Below, piece by piece: positions 1 to 12,600 of a stretch of DNA of 64,000 nt. The stretch spans positions 2,260,198 to 2,324,197 of the forward strand of contig JACAXG010000068.1 in assembly GCA_018881555.1 (NCBI GenBank), given 5' to 3'. This DNA comes from Amblyornis subalaris. Its lineage: Eukaryota; Chordata; Aves; Passeriformes; Ptilonorhynchidae. Position 1 is the stretch's first letter, and the number at the start of each line of letters is the position of its first letter. Under the pieces are notes generated by a model. The model searched no databases and was not told where the DNA came from. It saw only the letters and a list, made by a program, of their open reading frames with translations. A program made the translations under genes and the position numbers.

Positions 1-218
1 AGAAAGACAGCAACACTCCCCGTGCTGCTGGAGAGGACGAGACAGAAAGCCTCCCCTCGTGCTGCTGTCTGTGGGTCCCCTGCATGCCCACTGCCAGCTG
101 AGGGGACACTGCTGCTTGTGGGCAAGGACTGGATGCTGCACTCGCCTTGCTTCCTCTGTTCTGCAGTGCAGGCAGAGTCCTGCTTCAACTAATAAAGCAA
201 AAAAAAAAAAAAAAAAAA
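1..218 (+). repeat. Possible retroposed 3' end: AATAAA followed by poly(A)
   Basis: AATAAA at 191-196 is followed two bases later by A20 (199-218), as in a reverse-transcribed mRNA or retroelement tail. The first 85 bases contain two imperfect copies of a module ending CGTGCTGCTG (about 21-30 and 58-67). The left edge is cut by the window, so no target-site duplication can be tested and the source is unknown. Confidence 0.4.
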
Positions 219-3200
219 TTGGATTAGGAAAAACCTCTTTTTGTAGGAAGACTCCACACACATCATTCCCTTTCATCCCACAATGCCAGTGTGGGCAGTG
301 CATGGCACTGGGAGAGCACTGCAGCACAGGGAGGGTGTGAGCTCCTGGCTCTCTGCAGCCAGAGGGGAACTTGGTGTGGGGCAGAACCCTGGGGCTAACG
401 GGGTGCAAGCAAATGCAGTTTCCTGAGTCCAACACAAGCAATAGAGAACCTGCTGATTTCTTCCNTGGCTCAGAGAGATCAGCTCCTTGCAGTGTCTGAA
501 CCTGCTGTTGCAGGGGTGCCCATAATAGCCCTCGACAGCTCACGCTGCAGACAGCTCCTCAGTGCTGACTCCAGAGCCAGTCATTACAGTCTAAATGCAG
601 CATTTCTATAGAGTTTCTCAAACACTCTGAGCTGAAAAGCTTTCCTGGCAGCACTTCATATCAGGAAAGCTGGGACAGGGTAATATTTACTGTCCTCACG
701 AGCGAGCAAGCAGCGAGTTCCTCGTCCAGAGGCACCAAAGGAGTCCAGCCAGCCCTGAGGGTCTCAGCATCAACCCCACATGCAGAAGACCAGACCATTG
801 CACCGGGGTCTTCCTTCTTCCATCTGGGATAACGTACAGAAAGAGAAGAGGTATTAGTGCAGGACTGGAATCATCCCTTGCCAGGAGACACTAAGGAGGG
901 AACAGACCGTGAGCTGGAAAGCTCAGCTGCAGCAGAGGATGTATTTTTGGTGACGCAGCAGCACGGTGCACGGCTCTGCAGCTCGCACTGACCCACACCA
1001 AATATGCCAGCAAAATAGGGATTTCACCTGTTACCACTGCAGCAAATCCCCTGTGGGGTTTTGGNTCACTTCCTGGCGGGATGCTCTGCTCCATGAGAGG
1101 CAGAAATGGGCCCAGGGCAAGGCAAGGTGCAGGCAGGGTGGTCCTCACCCAGGGTCTGCCAGGAGCCCGAGGGTGTCTGCTTCATGGGTGTTACAGGGAC
1201 TNATTCTGTGCCTTTCCATGAATTTAGCTGAAGCCTTTGAAATAAGAGAGGAANGCAAATGAGATTAAAAAATATTTANAAATAAGCACTTTCTGGGCGC
1301 NAAAGCAGCTTTTCTGGCCACTCTCTCCATCCTTGCAGTGGGCAGAGGGCAGCAGCACAGGGTGGCTGCCCAAGAGGTGCTCGTGGGGTCAGTGGGGCCA
1401 CTGCCACCCCCCCACTGAGCACTCCAGGAGCCCAGCCCATTGTTTGGGACACACCACAGATTTTGGAGAGAGTTTTACCCTCCCGTGCTGCTGNTTTTCC
1501 AGCAGGAAGGAAACTCAAAACGCTGGGAAATCTTGCTGTGCTGGCTTGCTGTTCCCCCACACCACTGGGACAGCTCCTAACAAAGGGAACGAGCTGGTCC
1601 ATGAAGTGCATCGCTGCATCCCATGACAGAATCCATGAAGGCACCAACTGGGCTCACTCTTTGTGGCTCGGGAGCTTCCCAAACACACACCCCAAACCAC
1701 CAAGACTTCAGGCACCTCTCAGCTTTGTGTGGGGGTCCAAGGATCTTCAGCAAATACAATAACCAATATTTTAGCCACATTTCTACCTTTTCATCATTTT
1801 TTTACCTTTAGGCCTCTGTAAATGCANAGCAGAATATTTATTTCACAGGGGAGTGTTAAGCAGGGTCAAAGCCTTTAAACTTTGGAACTCTGAACTTAGC
1901 AGCCTGTAATCTCAAAGTATTACTATTAAAAACACAGTTCTCATAATAAACCTTCTGGCACCACAACACTATCTGCTTTTAATAGAACAGTACTTCTTCA
2001 GCAATTTCCTTAATTTGATTTATGACAAAAAGAAATTTGGAGAGTATAAAACCTCAGGAAGGGAACAGCAGGGAAGGCAGCTCTGTGATTACCTCCCTCT
2101 GCACACACGTAAACTGCAGATGAGGTAAATTAATAATGAGAATTAAAGTTACTACNTCTCCACGTCAGAAAATTGAGTGAAAGATGACTGCAAGGCTGGG
2201 AGAGGGCTGTGCTGTCCAACAGCAGGACTGTGATTCAGGAACTCCCTTCCAGTACTAACACACCCAATCTTAGGATTAGCTATTAAATAAACATTTGGTG
2301 ATTGCACTGGGCAGAAGACCCACAAGACTTGTTCCCCAAGACTTGCAAATGTCATTGAACTTCCCAAAGTGAGAGCAGCACCCTCTCAGTCTTTCCAGAA
2401 GGAGCTGAGATCCCTCCTGCCACAGCAGAGCTCTTTGGCTGCCAAAGCTGGATGCTTGCGTTTGCCAAAAACTCCTTTATGTGGCACAAGCCCTGATNGG
2501 GAAAGGGCAACCTGGGATCCCAAATTTNCNGCCTGTGCAGGAAAGCAGAGATCAAACTTTGCTGTTCCCATTTCAGTCGCCGTGGCTGTGTCACTGTAGA
2601 TAAATCACGCGAGCCCAGATCAGCTCACATCCCAGCTGATGACAGGACACAAGTCCCCGGAGGGAAAGTTAAACTAGAGGGTCTCACATTCCTTTGGCTC
2701 TCTAGGTTTGATTCTTTCTACAACCCAGGATGCTTTCCTGGGCACTTGATGTCAAATTTCTCCCTGACGTTCCCTCTATGACCTCCCTGCCTGTCACTGC
2801 AACGGAGCCCTGCACAGGGATCCCCTCCTCACCCCACGGCTCTGCCTGGCTCAACCTCCAGCCGTCCTGGAGGCTCCTGCACACCCCAGTTCATGCTCCT
2901 CCCTTCCACTGTCCCTTCCTTCCTGCCCCAGGGGGTGTCATTCCTGATGTCCCCACTCCCAACGCGTTCGAGGTGGCCTCGGTGACACTGCTGAACTAGA
3001 GGGGCCAGCGGTAACATTTATTTGCTCTCATTAACAGGTAATTACCGAGAGGTCTGAAGCTGCCAGATCTGATAAATGGTCGTTAAAATATTCCTTATCT
3101 TCCTCCACTTTTCCAGTTTGCCTCAGAACAGGGCCCTGGTCACTGTGTCCTGTCTGGGAGGGTTGAGGGTGACCTTACAAGTCNCTGTCTCCAGAGAGGC

Positions 3201-4260
3201 TGCTAAAAGCAGCATCTCCTCCTCCTCTGAGTCAAACCCAGTGTCTGTTCAGATCACCACCCGTGGCTTCTCAGTTTGTTTGTACCCATCAGTCAAATCT
3301 TTCCAAGGAAATTCAATCTTTGGAATGATTTTCCCATTAACCTTCGCCACAGAAAGCCACTGGGAAGAGCCGTAAAAGAGACACCTCTGAAACCAGCTCT
3401 CAGAGCAACCAAACAGCTGCAGGGTGGAAGCTGTCTGGGGCAATTTGAGGGGCTACAGCAGCCAAAAAGGGACCATTACCCAAATAAATTCCTCGAAACC
3501 CAGTTCTGAAGCAGGGAGGAGGTCAGAGCGGACAATCCCATTGTCCCCAGGAGCTCAGGCGGTGCCCTGCGACAAGACAGGGTGTGTGCAGAACCATCAC
3601 CGGGGCAGAAAGCGGGGAAATAAGTCAATAATTGTGTAATCAGTAGCATCTTACTTTTTTTAAATGAACCTGTAGGATGAGGATTTCCCCCCAGCACCCT
3701 CCCTCTCCTCTTTTTCCCAGAGCTCATCTTTCACTTTGTCATGCAATTCCCANCCGGCCAGCCGCAGCCTGCCTCGATCCCTTTTCCATTACACACTCGG
3801 CTGAGCTGAGGACGAGAGGGCCCCCGGATTCCAGCGAGAAGGTAATTAATTGACTTTCTGCTCTCGTTGCTATGCGGCAAAGGTGGAAGCCGCAGCAGCT
3901 CCAGTTCATTTTTAATCCTGCAAGATTAGTCGCAAGCGGCATCGTTACGGAGGCGATCAGCTGCCCCGACACGGGCACCAGTCAGGGATGGGGTGTTCTC
4001 GGGAAGAGGAGGGCTGGGATGAAGAGACCNGGAGCCACGAGTAGCTCACCCCCTGTTAACCCATCAGCCGGGTGTTCATATTTGTAGCTCCTCTCCTGGG
4101 TAGCCTTTTCCTTTACATTTTAACCTGCCCTAACCCGAACAGAGAGCCACCACTGCTTTGGTGGGTGGTGTCACCCCCCAGCCTCANGCTGCAGGTAGGA
4201 GTAAAAAAAAAATATCACTTTTTGGAGCTGTAGGTGAAATTAGTGGCTGACTGGATATCC
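219..4260. other. Intergenic, no gene recognised
   Basis: No exon with family motifs or paired splice sites was found on either strand. It includes a CpG- and homeobox-motif-bearing block at about 3745-3965, listed separately. Confidence 0.6.
3745..3965. promoter_or_regulatory. Candidate regulatory block with homeobox-type core
   Basis: Contains the homeobox-like core GGTAATTAATTGAC at 3841-3854 between CpG-containing stretches, an unusual mixture for neutral intergenic DNA. This is a judgement from composition only. Confidence 0.2.
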
Positions 4261-4401
4261 TGTCCCTGGAAGGGTTCAAGGCCAGGTTGGACGGGGCTTG
4301 GAGCAACCTGGGATGGTGGGAGGTGTCCCTGCCCTTGGCAGGGGGTTGGAATGGGATGGTGTCCGAGGTCTCTCCCAACCCAAACCACTCTGTGATTCTG
4401 T
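4261..4401 (+). mobile_element. CR1 LINE 3' fragment
   Basis: Runs from CCCTGGAAGGGTTCAAGGCC through GGAGCAACCTGG to the typical 3' end TGTGATTCTGTG. Sense on the plus strand, 5'-truncated. Confidence 0.9.
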
Positions 4402-5120
4402 GACTGTGCCCTGTGCCAGCCCAGGTGAGCACCTTTCCCTGTTGTGACAGCAGTGCTGTGCCCTCGGAGGCACAGACATCACCAAAATCAGCTTCTTAGT
4501 CTGATGGAATGGCAAATTCTACNAAAATTTTTTAGCAGACCATTTTTCAGCTCAAAATACTAAAAAACACTCTCTAGCTGGGATGGCAGGACCACTTACA
4601 AACAAAAAATTATATATATGCTGAAAATATGTTTGAATTTCAAGTCCATACGTACACCAGAAATTAATTCCTTTCTCTTCAGCAGCAAAAAATAATGGCA
4701 AAAATTCATGTTATTTGGACGCATTCATCCAGGTAAGGGCTTCTCGCTGCGCTGGAATTTGGCTGCCCTGAGTAATCAGCTGGTTCTGTTCAGCCCACTC
4801 TGGCTTGTGGTGATTTCTCACTTCCCAGCAGCACGATGCCTCCAGCCCCACTGGGCCTGACGTGCTATTTGCCCGAGAAGGTCAGCAGCAGAACAAATAT
4901 TTGCCCTTCCTGTGTCTCATTTAGGGCTTTATAAGAATTAAAGTTTTATTTTATGATCAAACTCTGTATCTCTCTCTCCCCCTCTCTTTTTTTCCAGGTT
5001 CTTTGTCACTCTGGGATTGTTTCCTTTGATTTTCAGACAGTACCAAAGCCATTTTGCCAGCACACACACACAAAACCTTTCTAGGATCTAGAATTTGTGA
5101 TAGCATAGAAAACATCGTTA

Positions 5121-5265
5121 TGGAACCACAGAATGGTTTGGGTGTGCAGGAACCTTAAAACCATCTCATTCCAACCCCCCTNCCATGGGCAGGGACACCT
5201 TCCACTAGACCAGGTTGCTCCAAGCCCTGTCCAACCNGGCCTGGGACACTTCCAGGGATGGGAGT
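5121..5265 (-). mobile_element. CR1 LINE 3' fragment
   Basis: Reverse-orientation CR1 end: CACAGAATGGTTTGGG, CATGGGCAGGGACACCTTCC and AGGTTGCTCCAAGCCC are all recognisable. It contains Ns at 5182 and 5237. Confidence 0.88.
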
Positions 5266-6552
5266 CGCTGCAGGAATGTCCCTGCCTGTGGCCGGACCAA
5301 ACACATCTGTAACAACAGAAGGGCTTTTTCTCCTTGTGTGCCTTGTCCTCCACTCGCTGTGGGAGTTCAGCCTTTTCCCCCCGCTCCTGTCCCAGGCAGA
5401 CTGTCCCCTGGATGAGGGCTCGTTTCGGGTCAGCCTCCAGGCACTGCATGAGGAGCTCCCCGGGGAACGCGCTGAGGATGGAAGGAGGNTTTAACGCCAC
5501 GAGGTGAAACCTGCCCCTGGAAACAAGGCAGGGATCCTCTTCTCACTTCTGGCCGGGGCCATCATCAAATTTACACCGCCTGCAAAAGCACAAGGCTCCC
5601 TCCCCCGCCGGCAGCCCCAGGAGGGTTGTCTCATTAGGCTGAGGTGGCAACTGCTCTCCCACACGGACCTGGGCGCAGACAGCGCGCACCCGGAGCTGCG
5701 GAGGGGCCTCAGCTGCGGCAGCACCAGGAGGAAAAGCACATTGTTAAAGGTGTCAGCCCGCAGCACNCAGCTGGGGCCGGGCACGGGTCCATTTGCACCT
5801 TTCTGAAACTGTTGCAGAGCCTGAAAGTAATTTCTTTCGCNGTTCTTCGAGCCTTGTGAACTGCCCCGTGCGGTGTTTACTGTGAAGCTCGATGAAGGTG
5901 ACCTGTGTCTCTGTGTCACCTGCAAACCGCTGTTCTTCCGTGACCCTCACNACCCACGTGGCTGTGCAAGCAGCGGTACAGCAGCATCCCTGGAAGCTAA
6001 TTCCAGGTATTCCCAACCCCCCTTTCCATCGCTGCATCCCGGGGATTTCTGCTGGCGTCACCGATGGCATTGATGCTCTTACCTGCACAAGAGCCGTGCT
6101 TCCCCCTCCTNCTCCTCCCCGGCCGCCCGCCCTCGGGAGCTGGGACACGCCTCTGAGCTGCTCTCTAGAGTGACAATGAAGAAAATAAAAAGCTAAAATG
6201 TGCTTTNCTGTTCGAACGTTTAACACCTCACGCGGATTTCGTCAGCTCCGAGTTTCCAGCCCACTGTACTTTTCCTGTGCCTGCTCAGGCTTGCTGTGAG
6301 CTGTGGTTTGCACAGCTGGAGCACTGCCCTCTGCCCACGGTGAGACTGCAGAGCTGCTGCACTGCCCCTGATNGGCGATTTCCATCGGCAAAAAAATAAT
6401 GCCTGAGGTTTTAAAGAGGCATTTCTGAATGGGCACACCCCCCTCAGCAGAGTACTGCCTTGTGAAAGAAGCAAGTTTGCTNCATTAGCCATAATAAAAT
6501 TAATTGCCTTCAAATGTGGAGGTGGAGAAATGTACACATATGCTCTGTGCAG

Positions 6553-6702
6553 AGAGTCAGAGAATCTCCTGAGCTGGAAGGGGCCCACAAGCATCATCAA
6601 GTTCAAGTTCTTTCCCTGCACAGGATACCCCCAAGAATCCCACNCTGTGCCTGAGAGTGTTGCCCAAGCACTCCCTGAGCTCTGGTAGCCTCAGTGCTGA
6701 TA
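6553..6702 (-). mobile_element. CR1 LINE fragment, a different subfamily
   Basis: Reverse orientation. It reads GAGCTGGAAGGGGCCCAC, then CACAGGATACCCCCAAGAAT and GCCTGAGAGTGTTGCCCAAG, typical of a CR1 subfamily different from the others here. Confidence 0.75.
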
Positions 6703-7019
6703 TAGATGAAAATACATATTATATACAAAATATAGTGGGTACAGTAAATATTCTTTTTTTTCTCCATGGAGTTACAGCAGGGTGTGATTTGGNTCATGGT
6801 TTATGCCCTCAGATTCTCTCCAGGCACTTCCCTGTGGGTTACTGGGCAGATACTNGAGGCAGAGCCACTCGCAAACATCCATCCATCCTCGTTCCAGCCG
6901 CCCCTTTGCCCAGGAAATCACTTTGCTCTTTGGGGGCCAATCCCAGAGGAGCAGCCAGAGCTGACTCTCACCTTTCGGGAGCTGAGCTGGGCAGACTCAG
7001 AGCTCTGAACCCAGAACAC

Positions 7020-7560
7020 TCTGTCGTGCTGCCGATACGCTGGGTGGGCATTGTTGTGACCGAGTGCCAAACGCTGGGGTACACGGAGCAAGGGGCTGTG
7101 ATCGTGTAGATAGCAGGCCCGAAGCACGGCGAGGCAGTGGGGAATTATTCCCTGCCTTATCTCCTTTGCTCAGTGTCCGTCATCATTGCTGCCATTCCCT
7201 GATCCCGCGGGTCCCGGAGGACGTGGCTGCCAGTGCTGCTCACCTGATAAGGGAAGCTCTGTCACGTGTGTTTGTACAGCTTCTTTCCTTACGTATTTTG
7301 CATAGCCATCGCTGTTATTCTGCATTTCTGATATAAAAGGAGACATGGAAGACAGCACATGGAGCAAACTAATTAAAATGCGTGTATGGGCTGCTGGTGT
7401 CACAGCATTCACGGTGGAGAGCAGACCTGGAGGCCTGATATTACACTGTAATATGCAAATCCATNTTTGATGGGAAGCAATTATGATAATTACCCCTGAA
7501 AAAAATTGTCTGCACGAGAAATTCTCGTGAACATTCCCCTCTCTGTGTCTCCTCCATATT
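7020..7560. promoter_or_regulatory. Candidate conserved non-coding block with POU octamer
   Basis: Contains a 17-base inverted repeat (7438-7454) that overlaps the octamer ATGCAAAT (7453-7460), followed by AT-rich homeobox-like motifs such as ATGATAATTA. No open frame with coding character spans it. Confidence 0.3.
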
Positions 7561-9344
7561 TTAGCAGCAAGGGTGAGACTTAGTGGGGGCATTTGAGATG
7601 CTNCATCCCCAAGGGCACCATTTCCCTGCACATGCCCCGGGTGANCTGAAGCCTCTGCTTTCCTCCTCCGGTTGCATTGTGCTGTAAACAAAAAGCAGAA
7701 CATTTTAAGGTGCTATAACCTATCTTCCTGCACATTCCTGTGTCCAAAGGTGACTCCATCACCACTGACTCAGACAATGAAACCAGAAAAAGCAAGCTAA
7801 GAAAAGGGAGGTCAAGTATTCATAGCTATGGCCATATGGAAAGTTTATCCTAAACACATCCAGCATGGGAATATTTGTCTGCTTACCCAGGGTTATTATT
7901 GCCTACAGGCACCCAAACAGCCCCTGGTAGAGGGGATCTGCTGTGCCCCATGCAGGGACACGCTCAGCTACTGCAAATCGTGCCTGTACCCAGCAGAGAC
8001 ATCAGCTGGGATCTGTAGTTCTGAGAGTCCCTGTTTAGCACTGAGCTATAAACTATCCAGAAGGAAAAGGGTCAGCCTGTGATATCTCCTCAGCTGGAAA
8101 AGAGAGACATTGGCTAGGAAGTGTCCATCACTCCTTTCATGGCCAACATTTGATTCTCAAGTGTGGCCCTTTTTGGGCTGAAGCCCCAGTCAGCAAATAT
8201 TGTGTTTATCAAAGGCAGTATCTGCAGTGGTAGCCCTCAGCTTCTGTGCTTTTAGCCAGGGTGAAAACACCACAATATTCCAGAAAGCTGGAGGTCCAGG
8301 GCTCATTTAAACAAGAGCCAGTGTCTGGGAAAATGCATATCACAGAACAGAGGGGTGTTTTCTGCCTTCCAAAGCTCTCCTCTTTGTTGGAAAGAGGCTA
8401 AAGACAACTTCTAGACATGAAATTAGGAAAGGAGATGCTCTGGGCAAAGAAGATGTGCCTATTTATCAATAGATAGAAAAAGGTTTTATTCATCTTCTTT
8501 TGAAAACATGCGAAAACGCCCCATATTTTTTCTATGTTTCAGCATGCCTGTTCAAGAAATAGCAGTACTAAACCTAGTTTTATTTACAGCTTTTGGAGGA
8601 GTTAAATATTTTGATCTCTACCTTTATATCACTGGGTCTTAAGTATTTCTTTCCACGCACCCTACTCTGATCCCATTGCAAGAGGTGGGGGAATTTCTAT
8701 TGCTTTCCTGGGGAGATGGATCAGGCTCATCGGGAATTTCAGGCCTTGCCTCTTTGTTGTGTTTCAGGCTCGTGTGTTTAAGAATTGGCTTATTGTCCAG
8801 CCTGCTAATGTTTTCAATTATGTGGAGCCCAATTCAATATCCTTACCTGATTGGGAGGCAGCAGGAGTTGGCTTTTTGTGTTCTCTGACCTAGAGCTGAC
8901 TCCATTTGCTGCCTATCTGACTAACTAGTGAAGCAGAAAATGCTCACAATACAGCACAATTAATGACAGACTCTGAAAAACACACCAGATCCCAGCGGAG
9001 AGGAAGAAATTAGGCTCTTGCACAGTGAAGGAGTTTGTTGATGATGTTTTTCTATTTATAACATTTCAAAGGGCAGGGATGAGCAAGACTTAGTGGAAAA
9101 TCCTGACTGCTTATTTTTTTTTCTAAAATTGGCTTAATTTTTTTTTTTAAATTGGAGACAATAATAGTCAAATTCACACCAGCTGTGTGGCCCTGTGGAG
9201 TGCCAAGAGAGGGAGAGGGTTTCTCTGGCCTTTAACAATCTGTCTCTCTTGGCAAATGTGGCAAAGTCTTAAAATCTACATAAAAAGAAAAATACCTTTT
9301 AAAAATTATTGTCAATGCTGATATACAGCCATTAAACAGGATTT

Positions 9345-9690
9345 TATGGCAGAGGTGCATATGAAAAGATACATCTGGAGTATTGTGTGCAGTTCTGGGC
9401 TCCTCAGTACAAGAAAGACAAAGAGCTACNGGAGAGGTCCAGTGGAGGCCACAAAGTCGATTTGGGGTCTGGAGCATGTCTCTTATGAGGGGACACTGCA
9501 GGAGCTGGGCCTGTTTAGTCTGNAGAAGTGAAGACTGAGAGGGGATCTCATTAATCCATATAAATATCTCCAAGGGATGTCAGAGGGTTGTGCCCATTGA
9601 CATGAGGAGGAGCAATGGCCATAAGCTAAAATACAAGAAGTTTCACCTCANTGTGAGGAAGAACTGGAACAGGCTACAGCTCGGGTTCTG
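9345..9690 (+). mobile_element. CR1 LINE fragment including end of ORF2 region
   Basis: A longer and older CR1 copy: GTGTGCAGTTCTGGGCTCCT, GGAGAGGTCCAGTGGAGGCC, and TGAGGAAGAACTGGAACAGG. These are the usual CR1 landmarks upstream of the 3' end. The reading frame is broken. Confidence 0.85.
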
Positions 9691-12600
9691 AGCTCCTCAG
9701 TTTGTAGGAAACACCAACACTGTGTTAGCAATCACTAATTTCAGTAAGTTCACTGATGGAATGAGTTGTTGTAACCTCCTGGTCTTTAGCCCTGGTGTAT
9801 GAGGTGCCTTTGGACACTGTAAAAGAACCAACAGGAGCAGCANAAGCTCATTAATGTGAGGATAATAGAGTGAACAGGACCCAAGGCATCAAAATAAGGC
9901 GTAACAGGGGNAAGGAGCAGACACATGGAGCTACCTCAAGGCCTCACCTTTATAAACCAGGAATATATTGACTTATTGATAGTGCCCTTCTTTCCAGGCT
10001 ACTTTAGGAGGAGTAAGTGCTACTTTGNCAGATGGTCCTTACTAAGATTTTTCAAGCACTTCCTGCCACATTTAAATATCCAATCTAGATATTTACTTTA
10101 ATTTTATCTCCTTGCCCTGGAAAGCTGCCCCACGCCCTGCATTCTCCCATGGTGAGGTTTCCAGCCAACACGTGGGTCCTGCTTCTCATCACACAGGGGG
10201 AGGGCAGTGCTCCAGGAGGGAATCCAGAGCAGCACTGTCATCTATTGATGCTGCTCACTCTGTGGCCACAAGCTTCATTCACTGCACTGAGAGGTAGACA
10301 CTGTTCTCAGGGATGAGTTCGTGCTTCCCCACAGGCCATTTTTCATGGCCAATGGAGCAACCAGATTTTTCAAGCACTAATAAATACATCTGCACAACGA
10401 TTCAGTGGGACATGGCATCATTCCTGTCCTACCTTTGAAGCACAGAGCTTGGCTGTGTAGTGAGCTTGAAACANGCAGGATCTCCTGGATTCCCAAAGGA
10501 ATTTAATATTCTTCACCCACTGGCATCTTCAAAATCTGAACCTCTTGGCTTTAATCGCAGACTACTCAAAAATCAGGTCTCAAGAGTATCAAGTTGGGAA
10601 ATATTAATGTAGCTCTGCATGTATTCTTTAGTGAGTAGTTTTTTTGAGAAGTAAATATTCTTTAGCTTGATAACNTTTATTTTAATGCCAGTATCTTTCA
10701 TTAATCCTTGCTGGGGANCAGACAGTGCAAGCACTCAGCACTGGGCCAGGCCAAGCTATGATAAGCAGGAATGTGCCTTTTGGCCTCTTTGAACTTTACA
10801 TAATTTACATATTTCGGCAGTGAATTTCTAATTCTCTTCTCTTTACAAGAGTTTGTGGGTGTGTTTTCTTGGTTTTTGTTTGTTTGTTTGTTTTTGAAAG
10901 CTAATTTAGTGATTGAACATAGATTTTTGTACAAAAATAGGAAATATTTCAGAAATTCCAGTTCCCCTGCTGCTTTTCTGCACTTCCCAGCAGTTTGTTA
11001 GGGAGACATATCCCTGGATCCAAATGGTAATACAGGACCTTGAGAGCGTTTGCAAATGGATTCTAAATTGATGTTTAAAAGCCTTTTATTTTGCTCTAAA
11101 TGGGAGAGGCTAATGTGCTTTAATTCCCTGGAAAGCCAGCTACTGCAATAAAAAGAGATTTTTCTATTACTAGCAAATCATCTGCTTTGGAGACTGGTTT
11201 ACTTCTTTATGTATGTCCTGACCAAAAAAGCATTTGATTAAGGCTGTGTTTTGTCAATCAATAAATTCTAAGAAGTGCTGCTGAAGCAGGTTGTACTTTG
11301 TAAACATTCAGGAGGCAGGAGAGAGGTGGAATGAAATAAATTAGCCAAAGGGAACAATCTGAGCATTCCTACCAGCACCCTGGTGTACACTTAATTTCCA
11401 CGTGCTGAGAGCACTAAAACACCCCCAGAGGGGTTTAGGCCCTACAAGAACAGCAGCAGATGGGTCACTCTCAAACCAAGAANAACCTTTCGGATCTCAA
11501 TTCACAACTCAGGCTCTTTACCTGAGGGTTTCCNTGTCTGCCCATGGCAGGAGAAATTCTCCCAGGTTCAAGAACAGAAAAGACAACACTTCTGCCTCTT
11601 GCTGTCTCCCTTGGCAAAGAACTTGGACTGCCAAATAAATGAGGAGGAGGAGAACAAAAACCTGCTGACCCTCTTAAGGAGCACTGGGATACACTTTGGT
11701 GGTCTGGNCAGCTTCCAGCTGCTGCTGGGGCAGAGGAGAGCCCTGAAAACCTCTGTGAGGGGGGACTGGAGCCCTTGATAACACATCAGCAGAAACAGAA
11801 AAAAGGGATAGGCTTGAGGGAAGGACAACAACCTGTGCTGGAGCCCATGAACCCCCAGACTGTCCCCACCAGGATTCCTTCTGGACAAACAGAGGTGCCT
11901 GGGAGGACCCTCCGTGCAAGGGGTCCTGGGTGCCAGCCCCTTCCTTGTGTCACCAAGGAGCTGCAGGGGAGAAAACCAAAACTGGAAGCCTCAGNAGTGA
12001 GATTTATTGCTTGGTTAACGACATCCTTCCCTTCCCAATGACCCCAGTGAAGCAAGGAAGGGCTGAGTGGCTTTATCTTTATTCAGTGCCCTGGTCCTTC
12101 TGGGACACTTGAACCTGATTGCATCGTTCTCCGTGTCAGCCTTGATAAGATGCTGATTGTGTTTCCCGGTTTTTCCGTGGTGCAGGACTCCCCCGGCAGC
12201 CTGGATGCTTAATGGGAGCTGACTGGCTCTCCAGTTTGCCAGAGCAGCTCCCTTTGGCTTNCTGCTGCAGCACATTAACACAACAAATTAACATCGTAAT
12301 TGCGTTTTAACTATTTATCACTGTGGAAAAGGGGAAAAAAAAATAGAAAAAAAGGAAGATCACAGGCAAGGACCCAAGAGACAGGTTAGTGAGGCAAGTC
12401 TCTGTCTGCACCTCCCTTCATTTCTATTTATAGCCAGCCATTAAGTTATGCTAATAAATATCCAGCCACAGGGTATGGCAAATCCCCTGCTCAGACACAG
12501 AAAAAGCACTCAGTTAAATATATTCACCTTACTCAACTCACAGGATCANTGTGACTGCTACCAAAACCATGGGGATCTAAAAGCAGCTTCAGCATCTCTC

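Larger units (their letters stand above)
4402..9340. other. Intergenic with two CR1 fragments
   Basis: No gene recognised. Contains CR1 pieces at 5121-5265 and 6553-6702, a short AC run near 5062, CpG-rich DNA at about 5460-5720, and a motif-rich block at 7020-7560, listed separately. Confidence 0.6.
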
